Source: Serratia nevei (lineage in GTDB: Bacteria; Pseudomonadota; Gammaproteobacteria; Enterobacterales; Enterobacteriaceae). Taken from it: a stretch of 64,000 bases of DNA. Of the stretch, positions 8,598-19,452 are shown piece by piece. The position numbers and the translations under genes were made by a program. Positions within the stretch are counted from its first letter, which is position 1. Each line of letters starts with the position of its first letter. The stretch covers positions 1 through 64,000 of the forward strand of contig NZ_JAMYWQ010000012.1 of the NCBI RefSeq assembly GCF_024160145.1, given 5' to 3'. The notes under the pieces are model-generated. The model was not told where the DNA came from. It saw nothing but the letters and a program-made list of their open reading frames with translations, and made no database searches.

Positions 8598-8664
8598 GCA
8601 TATTGAGGTCGAGTAAACACTTACCCGGAGCCTGACAGGTCCGGGCTGTACAGGGGAAAAAGTT

Positions 8665-9510
8665 ATGTTTCCAGAACGCTTTACCTTTTCCATCGCCGAT
8701 TGGATCAACGGCTGGGTCGATATGCTGGTCACCCACTACGGCGACATGTTCCGCCAGATCTCCGACACCCTGCTGTGGGCGGTGATCCATCTTGAAAGTC
8801 TGCTGCGCGCCACGCCCTGGTGGCTGATGCTGGCGATCGTCGGGCTGCTGGCCTGGCACTCTACCCGCCGCTGGCTGTCGACGCTGGTGATCGTCGGCCT
8901 GTTATTGCTGGTCGGCACCGCCGGTATGTGGGACAAATTGATGCAAACACTGGCCTTGGTGCTGGTGGCTACGCTGTTGGCGGTGATCATCGGTATCCCT
9001 CTTGGCGTGCTGGCGGCCCGCAGCGATCGCGTACGGGCAGTGATGATGCCGCTGATGGATGTAATGCAAACCATGCCGAGCTTCGTTTATCTGATCCCGG
9101 TGCTGATGCTGTTTGGCCTGGGCAAGGTACCGGCGATCCTGGCGACGGTGATCTACGCCACGCCGCCGCTGATCCGCCTGACCGATCTGGGGATCCGCCA
9201 GGTTGATAAAGAAGTGATGGAGTCAGTCACCGCCTTTGGCGCCAACCGTTGGCAGAAACTGTTTGGCGTACAACTGCCACTGGCGCTACCGAGCATTATG
9301 GCCGGCATCAACCAGACCACCATGATGTCGCTGTCAATGGTCGTAGTCGCCTCAATGATCGGCGCGCGCGGTTTGGGTGAAGACGTGCTGGTGGGTATCC
9401 AGACACTGAACGTCGGCCTGGGGCTGGAAGCCGGCCTGGCGATCGTCATCCTGGCCGTGGTCATTGACCGTATTACGCAGGCCTATGGCCGCACCGCCGT
9501 TGCGAGGTAA
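8665..9510 (+). CDS. hutW: ABC transporter permease, HutW (ProW family)
   Basis: A 281-residue inner-membrane permease with about six hydrophobic helices and the BPD-type transport domain of ProW/OpuAB proteins. The coupling-helix region that contacts the ATPase is around ESVTAFGANRWQKLFGVQLPL written in its conserved order (E-A-G...P at about 190-210). It starts 67 bp after hutX; a short CCCGGA/TCCGGG hairpin lies in that gap. Its stop is 5 bp before hutV. Function is assigned by family and by its partners. Confidence 0.87.
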   Translation: MFPERFTFSIADWINGWVDMLVTHYGDMFRQISDTLLWAVIHLESLLRATPWWLMLAIVGLLAWHSTRRWLSTLVIVGLLLLVGTAGMWDKLMQTLALVLVATLLAVIIGIPLGVLAARSDRVRAVMMPLMDVMQTMPSFVYLIPVLMLFGLGKVPAILATVIYATPPLIRLTDLGIRQVDKEVMESVTAFGANRWQKLFGVQLPLALPSIMAGINQTTMMSLSMVVVASMIGARGLGEDVLVGIQTLNVGLGLEAGLAIVILAVVIDRITQAYGRTAVAR

Positions 9511-9515
9511 TCCTG

Positions 9516-10373
9516 ATGAACAAGATTGAAATCCAAAACGTTTACAAGATCTTCGGCCACAAAACGGCGTCAGCGTTGGCAATGAGCCAGCAGGGAAAAA
9601 CCAAGCAGGAAGTACAAGCCGCCACCGACTGCGTGGTTGGGGTGCACGATCTGTCTATGTCGATCGCCGCCGGTGAGATCTTCGTCATCATGGGGCTGTC
9701 CGGTTCCGGCAAGTCGACGCTGGTGCGCCACTTCAACCGCCTGATCGATCCCACCAGTGGCCAGATCCTGATAGACGGTGAAGATATCCTGCGCTACGAC
9801 GAAAAGCAGTTGGAGCACTTCCGTCGTCACAAGATCAGCATGGTGTTCCAGAGCTTCGGGCTACTGCCGCACAAAACGGTGCTGGATAACGTCGGCTACG
9901 GTCTGAAGGTCCGTGGCGAAGCCAAAGAGGTTTATCAGGAGCGGGCCCGTCACTGGATCGATACCGTCGGGCTAAAGGGCTATGAAAAATCCTACCCACA
10001 TCAGCTGTCCGGAGGTATGCGCCAACGCGTCGGGCTGGCGCGCGCGCTGGCGACCGATACCGATATCATCCTGCTGGACGAGGCCTTCAGCGCACTCGAT
10101 CCGCTGATCCGCGCCGAAATGCAGGATCAGCTGCTGGCGCTGCAAAAAGAACTGCACAAGACGCTGGTGTTCATCACCCACGATCTGGACGAGGCGGTAC
10201 GCATCGGCAACCGAATCGCGATCCTGAAAGACGGCAAGCTGATCCAGGTCGGTACCCCGCAGGAGATCCTAAACAATCCGGCCGACGAGTACGTCAACCG
10301 CTTCGTGCAACGTCGACTGGCACTGGATGAAAACGTGCAAAAGCCGCGCCCGATGAACGTGGCCAGAGCCTGA
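9516..10373 (+). CDS. hutV: ABC transporter ATP-binding protein, HutV (ProV family)
   Basis: A 285-residue ATPase that powers the HutXWV importer. Walker A is GLSGSGKST (60-68), the signature is LSGGMRQR (164-171) and Walker B is IILLDEA (184-190). It has the N-terminal extension of the ProV group (about 45 residues before the core) but lacks the C-terminal CBS pair that lets ProV sense osmotic strength, which fits a nutrient importer rather than an osmotic one. The next gene follows after 7 bases. Confidence 0.9.
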   Translation: MNKIEIQNVYKIFGHKTASALAMSQQGKTKQEVQAATDCVVGVHDLSMSIAAGEIFVIMGLSGSGKSTLVRHFNRLIDPTSGQILIDGEDILRYDEKQLEHFRRHKISMVFQSFGLLPHKTVLDNVGYGLKVRGEAKEVYQERARHWIDTVGLKGYEKSYPHQLSGGMRQRVGLARALATDTDIILLDEAFSALDPLIRAEMQDQLLALQKELHKTLVFITHDLDEAVRIGNRIAILKDGKLIQVGTPQEILNNPADEYVNRFVQRRLALDENVQKPRPMNVARA

Positions 10374-10380
10374 GGAGAAC

Positions 10381-11907
10381 ATGATGAATTACCCCGCTTC
10401 GGTCAGGATCGATAGCCAGCCGCTGCACTGGCAGGACATCGTGGCAGTGGCGCGCTATCGCGCGCCACTCAGCCTATCTGACGCCGCTTGGGCACGTATC
10501 GACAATGCCCAGGCAATCGTGCAAAGGATCGTCACTGGCGAGCAGCGCGCCTATGGCGTCAATACCGGTCTGGGCGCGTTGTGCAACCAGGTGCTGCACG
10601 GCGAACAGCTGGCGCAACTGTCGCGCAATACGCTGCTGAGCCACGCCTGCGGGGTTGGGGCACCGCTGAGCGATGAACAGACCCGCGCCATCATCTGCTG
10701 CGCCATCGTCAACTACAGCCACGGCAAATCCGGCATTCAGCGTCCGTTGGTAGCCATGCTGCTGGCGCTGCTTAACGGCGGTATCACGCCGCTGGTGCCA
10801 GCACAGGGCTCTGTGGGTTATCTGACCCATATGGCGCATGTCGGCGTCGCCCTGCTCGGGTTAGGCGAAGTCAGCTATCGCGGCCAAGTGGTTGGCGCCG
10901 CACAGGCGCTGGTGGCCGAGGGCCTGACGCTGCCGTCGCTGGGCGCCAAAGACGGCCTGTGTCTGGTCAACGGCACGCCTTGCATGACCGGTCTAAGCTG
11001 TCTGGCATTGGCCGACGCCTTCCGGCTGTCGCGCTGGGCCGACGTGTTGGGTGCCATGAGCTTTGAGGCGCTGCGCGGACAGATCGCCGCCTTTGACGAG
11101 GAGATCCTTACACTGAAACCGCATCCCGGCATGCAGCAGGTGGGGAAAAATCTGCGCACACTGTTGAACGACAGCGAGGTCATCGCTACCAGCGAGGGCA
11201 TTCGCACTCAGGATGCGCTGAGCATCCGTTCAATCCCGCAGGTCCATGGCGCCTGTCGCGATCAAATCGCCCACGCCGCGCGGCAGATTGAAACCGAATT
11301 GAACGGCGCCACCGATAACCCCCTGTTGCTCGGCACGCCGGATGCCTACCGGGTGATGTCGCAGGCCAACCCGCACGGTGAATCGGTGGCGATGGCCGCC
11401 GATCTGCTGGCGGTTGCCGTCGCCGAGTTGGGCGGGATTGCCGAGCGACGCATCGATCGGCTGATCAACCCGTTGGTCAGCGGGCTGCCAGCGTTTCTGG
11501 TGAGCGAACCTGGGGTAAACTCCGGCATGATGATCACTCAATATGTGGCGGCGTCGCTGTGCGCAGATAACCGCCAATTGGCCCAACCCTGCGTGGTAGA
11601 CAATTACGTTACCTCTGCGCTGCAGGAAGATCATCTGAGCCTGGGCACCGGCGCTGCACTGCGGCTGCATCGGATGCTGGAGAACACCAACCAGATTTTG
11701 GCAATCGAGTATCTGCTGGCGGCGCAGGCATTTGAGTTTTTGCAGCAGTGCCGATTCGGCGATGGCACAGGTCGCGCCTGGCGCCGGCTGCGACAACATG
11801 TAGCACCTTACCATCGGGATCGCTGGCTGGCGCCGGATATCGCCGCCTGCGTGGCGTTGCTGCGAGATGAACAGGCACTGGCGGCGATTGCGCCCGATCT
11901 GCACTGA
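10381..11907 (+). CDS. Histidine ammonia-lyase homologue lacking the MIO triad (probable pseudo-enzyme)
   Basis: A 508-residue, uninterrupted member of the aromatic amino-acid lyase family, alignable with HutH throughout. GSVG (143-146) is followed directly by YLTHMAH where HutH has [10 protein letters not shown]: exactly the three residues that form the MIO cofactor are deleted. The catalytic tyrosine of QDxYS is L280 and the phenylalanine of GGNFH is P331, while Y58, N197, R283 and E416 persist. Deamination by the known mechanism therefore looks impossible. It follows hutV by 7 bp and closes the transporter operon, so it may bind histidine or urocanate to regulate, scaffold or sense. Confidence 0.9.
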   Translation: MMNYPASVRIDSQPLHWQDIVAVARYRAPLSLSDAAWARIDNAQAIVQRIVTGEQRAYGVNTGLGALCNQVLHGEQLAQLSRNTLLSHACGVGAPLSDEQTRAIICCAIVNYSHGKSGIQRPLVAMLLALLNGGITPLVPAQGSVGYLTHMAHVGVALLGLGEVSYRGQVVGAAQALVAEGLTLPSLGAKDGLCLVNGTPCMTGLSCLALADAFRLSRWADVLGAMSFEALRGQIAAFDEEILTLKPHPGMQQVGKNLRTLLNDSEVIATSEGIRTQDALSIRSIPQVHGACRDQIAHAARQIETELNGATDNPLLLGTPDAYRVMSQANPHGESVAMAADLLAVAVAELGGIAERRIDRLINPLVSGLPAFLVSEPGVNSGMMITQYVAASLCADNRQLAQPCVVDNYVTSALQEDHLSLGTGAALRLHRMLENTNQILAIEYLLAAQAFEFLQQCRFGDGTGRAWRRLRQHVAPYHRDRWLAPDIAACVALLRDEQALAAIAPDLH

Positions 11908-11936
11908 TCCCCTGTCCCTCTGTCTACCGGCCATAA

Positions 11937-11960
11937 AAAAACCCGCCGCAGCGGGTTTTT
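11937..11960. terminator. Bidirectional terminator between the hut block and eno
   Basis: AAAAACCCGC (11937-11946) pairs with GCGGGTTTTT (11951-11960) around loop CGCA. A run on one side and T run on the other let it stop both the + strand hut transcript and the minus-strand eno transcript. Confidence 0.9.
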
Positions 11961-11984
11961 ATTTAACAACCGAATCGGTCGAAC

Positions 11985-13349
<1,365 letters not shown>

Positions 13350-13361
13350 CTACCAAATATT

Positions 13362-15014
<1,653 letters not shown>

Positions 15015-15053
15015 TTAGGTTTAAAGACGATGGAAGAACCAGGACGGGAAAGT

Positions 15054-15082
15054 AGTATACCCGAACCTCTCCTGACCTACAA
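15054..15082 (-). promoter_or_regulatory. Probable pyrG-eno promoter
   Basis: On the minus strand TTGTAG (-35, 15077-15082) and TATACT (-10, 15054-15059) are 17 bp apart, placing the start about 45-50 bp before the pyrG ATG. The first transcribed bases would fall in a pyrimidine-rich stretch (TTTCCC), a setting in which start-site choice or slippage can respond to CTP levels. Such control is inference. Confidence 0.55.
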
Positions 15083-15129
15083 ACGATCGTTTTGCTGTCC
15101 ATCATCTCGGCCGCCCTCCCGTGTTCATC

Positions 15130-15161
15130 AGGGTTTACTCCGCCGGCGCCGCATAAACCCT
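15130..15161. repeat. Inverted repeat with nested mini-ORF in the pyrG upstream gap
   Basis: AGGGTTTA (15130-15137) and TAAACCCT (15154-15161) are perfect 8-bp arms around a 16-base GC-rich loop. On the minus strand the arm includes a GGAGGG ribosome-like site and an ATG (15154) opening an 8-codon frame, MRRRRSKP, that stops at 15128. It could be a leader peptide or just part of the hairpin. The remainder of the gap 15000-15392 holds the pyrG promoter and no other gene that I can support. Confidence 0.4.
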
Positions 15162-15392
15162 CCAGGTAAAACAAAGAGTTAGCAGAGAAAATTTCTTTTT
15201 ACCGCCCCTCAGGAGCGATAAAACGCCTTAGATTTCAGTTTGTTGGCCTTTTGCTGCCGCCGGCAGCCATGCGCCTGTGACCCGATCGCAAGCTTAACCG
15301 TTTCAGCCATGACGAACCTTGTCGGCGATCAACATTGCGGCGGCGGTTCCGCTTTCCTTAATCCGATTGGCCTGGGATCAAGGCACGTCGAG

Positions 15393-16256
15393 TTAACGAC
15401 TGATGTAGAGCATGCGTTCAGGCATATCAACAATCACACGATGCCCCCGCATAAAGCCCATCCCCAGCAGACCATCAAAGCCCAGCACCTCAGACGATGG
15501 GCCTTCGCTAACAATGGCCAAATCGTTGCGAGACCGGCCTCGGCGATCGGTCAACGTGAACCTGGCCACTCGGCAATCCAGATTCATGGCCTCAGGCTCA
15601 ATGGAACGACAGCCGGAAAACAAGACGCCGGCCGGCAAGCCTGCGGCAAACAAAAGAGAATGGCTGGCACCGGTATCAACAATCAGACGCAACGGTTTCT
15701 TGCCAACGAAGGCCGTCACGCTCAGCCCCTCATCGGTCTGTTCGAACGGATAAGAAGCCCATATCGCAATGTCTGAAGGCAGATGAGCCAACATTTGCAA
15801 GCGATCGTTTTCGAAGTCCATCAGCACTTTTCGATCGCGGAACAGCCCGAGCCCCATCACTTCACTTGCCGGCACCTCGTTTCCCAGGCTGAGCCCCCAC
15901 GGCTTAAAACTCACCGCTTCAACATCGTTAAAAGGGATATTGCCAATAAACAGCCGACTAATCCGCCAGGCAGACACCTGATGTTCACCGCCAGAGAGAT
16001 CTCTTAGCCGCCGTGGCGCCAGACGCACCACTTTCAGGCTCGGTTGCGCCACCAGACGCTCCAGATCGTGTTGATAAAGGTGTATCCCTTCTGCGCTGCC
16101 GGTATCCAGCATGAGCGTGTGTAACCGGTTACCGATCTGCACATCGACTAATGGCAGCCGGCGTTCATCATACCGCAGCCGCCCGACGTCAGCAGGAGGG
16201 GACGCCATGCTGAAACCGGAAACAAAACAGGCTAAAAGCATCAGCCTCTTGATCAT
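15393..16256 (-). CDS. Exported aspartyl-protease-like protein with two retropepsin lobes
   Basis: A 287-residue protein with an N-terminal signal peptide (MIKRLMLLAC..SMAS). It contains two DTG motifs, D51-T52-G53 in LMLDTGSAEG and D194-T195-G196 in LIVDTGASHS. Each is followed about 85 residues (first lobe) or 70 residues (second lobe) later by a hydrophobic-Gly partner motif (VMGLGLFRDRKVLMDF and LLGMGFMRGHRVIVDM). The layout is a tandem duplication of a retropepsin-like domain, so a single chain could form a pepsin-style active site. The substrate is unknown. It lies between mazG and pyrG, where E. coli has no gene. Confidence 0.8.
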   Translation of the reverse strand: MIKRLMLLACFVSGFSMASPPADVGRLRYDERRLPLVDVQIGNRLHTLMLDTGSAEGIHLYQHDLERLVAQPSLKVVRLAPRRLRDLSGGEHQVSAWRISRLFIGNIPFNDVEAVSFKPWGLSLGNEVPASEVMGLGLFRDRKVLMDFENDRLQMLAHLPSDIAIWASYPFEQTDEGLSVTAFVGKKPLRLIVDTGASHSLLFAAGLPAGVLFSGCRSIEPEAMNLDCRVARFTLTDRRGRSRNDLAIVSEGPSSEVLGFDGLLGMGFMRGHRVIVDMPERMLYISR

Positions 16257-16326
16257 AACCGCACTTTCCCTTGTCTGCGTGGAACGTCCTTGATGTCCGA
16301 CCCGGTACCATTACACCGGCAGCTCA

Positions 16327-17121
16327 TCAGACTTCAGATTTTTTCACCTGCTGCCAGGCCTCTTCCATCTGCTCCAGCGTCGCGTCTTCAAGCCGCAGCC
16401 CGCGCTGCTTGACGATCGCTTCCACCTGGCGGAAACGGCGCTCGAACTTGCGGTTTGCCGCCTGCAGCGCGTTCTCCGCCTTGTGGCCCAGATGGCGCGA
16501 CAGGTTCACCGTAGCGAACAGCAGATCGCCGATCTCCTCTTCCAGCTTGTGCTCATCGACCACCGCCTGGCGGGCTTCGTGCATCACTTCGTCGATCTCT
16601 TCATACACTTTGTCCAGCACCGGCCCCAGGGTATTCCAGTCGAAGCCGACCGAGGCGCAGCGCTTCTGGATCTTGTGTGCTTTCATCAATGCCGGCAGCG
16701 CCTGCGGAATGTCGTCCAGCACCGAGTGCAGCGCTTTCTCGGCGCGCTCGCCGGCCTTCAGCTGCTCCCAGCGCGCCGCCACGGCTTCGCTGTCTCCCCC
16801 CTCGGCGTCGCCGAAGATATGCGGGTGACGGCGTTCCAGCTTGTCGCTGATGGCGGTGCACACCTCATCGAAATCGAACAGCCCCTGCTCCTGCCCCATC
16901 TGGGCGTAGAACACCACCTGGAACAGCAAGTCGCCCAGCTCGTCGCGCAGATCGGCATAGTCCTGCCGCTCGATGGCGTCGAGCACTTCGTAAGTCTCTT
17001 CCAGCGTGTAAGGCGCGATGGTAGCGAAGGTCTGCTTGCGGTCCCACGAGCAACCGATCTGCGGATCGCGCAGCGTTTTCATGATGTTCAACAGGCGCTG
17101 CAGCGGAGTGGATTGGGTCAT
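16327..17121 (-). CDS. mazG: Nucleoside triphosphate pyrophosphohydrolase MazG
   Basis: Hydrolyses NTPs and dNTPs to monophosphates and pyrophosphate, and in E. coli lowers ppGpp during starvation. The chosen ATG (17121) gives 264 aa, one more than E. coli; an earlier in-frame start at 17157 lacks homology. Two MazG repeats are visible, each with a metal-binding E-E-x-x-D pattern (TLEETYEVLDAI..DELGDLLFQ near 40-70 and EEIDEVMHEA..EEIGDLLFA near 170-205). It follows relA by 90 bp, consistent with a joint role in alarmone balance. Confidence 0.95.
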   Translation of the reverse strand: MTQSTPLQRLLNIMKTLRDPQIGCSWDRKQTFATIAPYTLEETYEVLDAIERQDYADLRDELGDLLFQVVFYAQMGQEQGLFDFDEVCTAISDKLERRHPHIFGDAEGGDSEAVAARWEQLKAGERAEKALHSVLDDIPQALPALMKAHKIQKRCASVGFDWNTLGPVLDKVYEEIDEVMHEARQAVVDEHKLEEEIGDLLFATVNLSRHLGHKAENALQAANRKFERRFRQVEAIVKQRGLRLEDATLEQMEEAWQQVKKSEV

Positions 17122-17167
17122 AAAAAAGTCTCTGAGAAAAGGAGGGTCCATCGGCACCCATGAATTC

Positions 17168-17196
17168 CGGGCCGCATCCGCTCTCGATACGGCCCG
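17168..17196. repeat. Hairpin between relA and mazG
   Basis: CGGGCCG (17168-17174) and CGGCCCG (17190-17196) form a 7-bp stem with a 15-base loop. No T run follows on the minus strand, so it is unlikely to terminate the relA transcript by itself. It may stabilise the relA 3' end. Confidence 0.4.
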
Positions 17197-17211
17197 AATG
17201 GCGATGTGGGC

Positions 17212-19443
17212 TTAGTTGCCGTGCAAACGCTTGGCGTCTATCACGTCCGGCAGCTGATTCAGCTTCGCCAGCACCCGGCTCAGCACCTGCTGGTTGTAGA
17301 TCTCGATATCCATATCGATGGTAGCCAGCTGCTTTTTGGTGTCGCTGCGGCTGGCAACCCCCAGCACGTTGACCTTTTCGTTGGCCAGAATGGTGGTGAT
17401 GTCGCGCAGCAGCCCGCTGCGGTCGTTGGCCATCACGCGAACCACCAGCGAATAACCACTGGAGTAGCTTTCGCCCCATACCGCGTCGACGATGCGCTCC
17501 GGCGCGTGCGATTGCAGATCGACCAGCTGATCGCAGTCCGCACGGTGGATCGAAATACCGCGCCCCTGGGTGATAAAGCCGACGATATCGTCGCCCGGGA
17601 TCGGCTGGCAGCAGCGGGCGATGTGGTGCATCAGGTTGCCCACGCCTTCTACTACCACCCGGCCGTTATCCTTGCTGCGGGCCGGCGGCGGCGATTTTTG
17701 CTGCACCAGCTGGCGCAGCGCCTCACGATCCTGCTCTTCGGCGCTCGGCTTGTTGAACTTGCCCTGCAGGTAATTCACCATCTGGTTCAGGCGAATGTCC
17801 CCACCGCCGATCGCCGCCAACACCTCGTCCAGCGAGTTCATGTTATAGCGCGGGATCAACAGCTTCTCGGCCTCTTTCAGGCTGATGCCGAGGTGTTCCA
17901 GTTCGTTGTCCAACATCTGGCGGCCGGCGAGAATGTTCTTGTCGCGATCCTGCTTGCGGAACCAGTTGTGGATCTTCGAGCGCCCGCGGCTGGTGGTGAC
18001 ATAGCCCAGGTTGGGGTTCAGCCAGTCGCGGCTCGGGTTCGGCTGCTTCTGGGTGATGATCTCAATCTGATCGCCCATCTTCAGCTGATAGGTAAACGGC
18101 ACGATGCGGCCGCCGATCTTGGCGCCGATACAGCGGTGGCCGACATCGCTGTGAATGTGGTAGGCGAAGTCAAGCGGCGTGGAGCCGGCCGGCAGATCCA
18201 CCACGTCGCCTTTCGGGGTAAATACATACACCCGATCGTCGAACACCTGGCTGCGCACTTCGTCGAGCATTTCGCCGGAGTCCGCCATCTCTTCCTGCCA
18301 GGCAATCAGCTTGCGCAGCCAGGCGATGCGTTCTTCGTAGCCGGAGCGCACGGTGACCCCCGCGCCCTCTTTGTACTTCCAGTGCGCGGCCACGCCCAGC
18401 TCGGCGTCTTCATGCATTTGCCGCGTGCGGATCTGAATTTCGACGGTTTTACCGCGCGGCCCCAGCACCACGGTGTGGATCGACTGGTAACCGTTGGGTT
18501 TCGGGTTGGCGACGTAGTCGTCGAACTCGTCCGGCAGATGGCGGAAGTGGGTATGCACGATGCCCAGCGCCGCATAGCAATCCTGCAGGCGCTCCGCCAC
18601 GATGCGCACCGCGCGCACGTCGAACAGTTCGTCGAACGCCAGGTGCTTTTTCTGCATCTTGCGCCAGATGCTGTAGATGTGTTTCGGCCGGCCGTAGATC
18701 TCCACCCGAATGCCTTCGCTGGCCATCTCGGCGCGCAGCCCGGCGACGAAATCGTCGATGAACTGCTCGCGATCGATGCGGCGCTCGTGCAACAACTTGG
18801 CGATGCGCTTGTATTCTTCCGGATGCAGGTAGCGGAAGCAGAAATCTTCCAGCTCCCACTTCAGCTGGCCGATGCCGAGCCGGTTAGCCAGCGGGGCGTA
18901 GATGTTGGAACACTCTTTCGCCGCCAGCACGCGTTCGTCTTCCGGCGCGTCTTTCACCTCGCGCAGGTGGGCGATGCGTTCCGCCAGCTTGATGACCACG
19001 CAGCGGAAATCCTCCACCATCGCCAACAGCATGCGGCGCACGTTGTCGACCTGTTCGGAGGCCATCGAGTCGTTTTGGGTGGCTTTCAGTTGGCGAATGG
19101 CGTCCATATCGCGCACGCCGTGCACCAGCGCGACGATGCCCTTGCCGAACGCTTCGGTCAGGGTCTCTTCCTGCACGATGCCGGCATCCACCAGCGGGAA
19201 CAGCAGCGCGGCGCGCATGCTGTCGTTGTCCATGCTCAGCGTCGAGAGGATCTCCACCATCTCCAGGCCGCGCCACAGCAGCAGCGAGGCGTCGGGATGG
19301 TTTTGGGTCTGCTGCTCACAATAACGCCAGGTTGCGGCCAATCGCTCACATGACTGCGGGTTAGGTAGCCCCAAGCTGGCGATCCACTCATCGAGAGCGA
19401 ACTCACCCGCCGTATTCAGATGTGCACTTCTTACCGCAACCAT
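17212..19443 (-). CDS. relA: GTP pyrophosphokinase RelA
   Basis: Ribosome-associated (p)ppGpp synthetase of the stringent response, activated by uncharged tRNA. The 743-residue protein has a pseudo-hydrolase HD-like domain (first 200 aa, HD residues not conserved), a synthetase domain with the EVRAVR-type region written here as FDVRAVRIV and the GYQSIH motif, then TGS (IHSDVGHRC), zinc-finger (HHIARCCQPIPGD) and ACT domains. The N-terminus MVAVRSAH matches E. coli RelA. It is 9 bp after rlmD. Confidence 0.97.
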   Translation of the reverse strand: MVAVRSAHLNTAGEFALDEWIASLGLPNPQSCERLAATWRYCEQQTQNHPDASLLLWRGLEMVEILSTLSMDNDSMRAALLFPLVDAGIVQEETLTEAFGKGIVALVHGVRDMDAIRQLKATQNDSMASEQVDNVRRMLLAMVEDFRCVVIKLAERIAHLREVKDAPEDERVLAAKECSNIYAPLANRLGIGQLKWELEDFCFRYLHPEEYKRIAKLLHERRIDREQFIDDFVAGLRAEMASEGIRVEIYGRPKHIYSIWRKMQKKHLAFDELFDVRAVRIVAERLQDCYAALGIVHTHFRHLPDEFDDYVANPKPNGYQSIHTVVLGPRGKTVEIQIRTRQMHEDAELGVAAHWKYKEGAGVTVRSGYEERIAWLRKLIAWQEEMADSGEMLDEVRSQVFDDRVYVFTPKGDVVDLPAGSTPLDFAYHIHSDVGHRCIGAKIGGRIVPFTYQLKMGDQIEIITQKQPNPSRDWLNPNLGYVTTSRGRSKIHNWFRKQDRDKNILAGRQMLDNELEHLGISLKEAEKLLIPRYNMNSLDEVLAAIGGGDIRLNQMVNYLQGKFNKPSAEEQDREALRQLVQQKSPPPARSKDNGRVVVEGVGNLMHHIARCCQPIPGDDIVGFITQGRGISIHRADCDQLVDLQSHAPERIVDAVWGESYSSGYSLVVRVMANDRSGLLRDITTILANEKVNVLGVASRSDTKKQLATIDMDIEIYNQQVLSRVLAKLNQLPDVIDAKRLHGN

Positions 19444-19452
19444 AACTTCTCC

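Noticed and set aside
844-11907. The hut block as a recently transferred island
   Set aside because: By eye its GC content and codon choice match the flanking core genes; there is no tRNA, integrase or direct repeat at its edges. The insertion sequence lies on the far side of queE and does not frame it.
17168-17196. Hairpin between relA and mazG as a terminator
   Set aside because: No T run follows on the relA/mazG strand, and the stem is only 7 bp with a long loop; kept as a simple hairpin.
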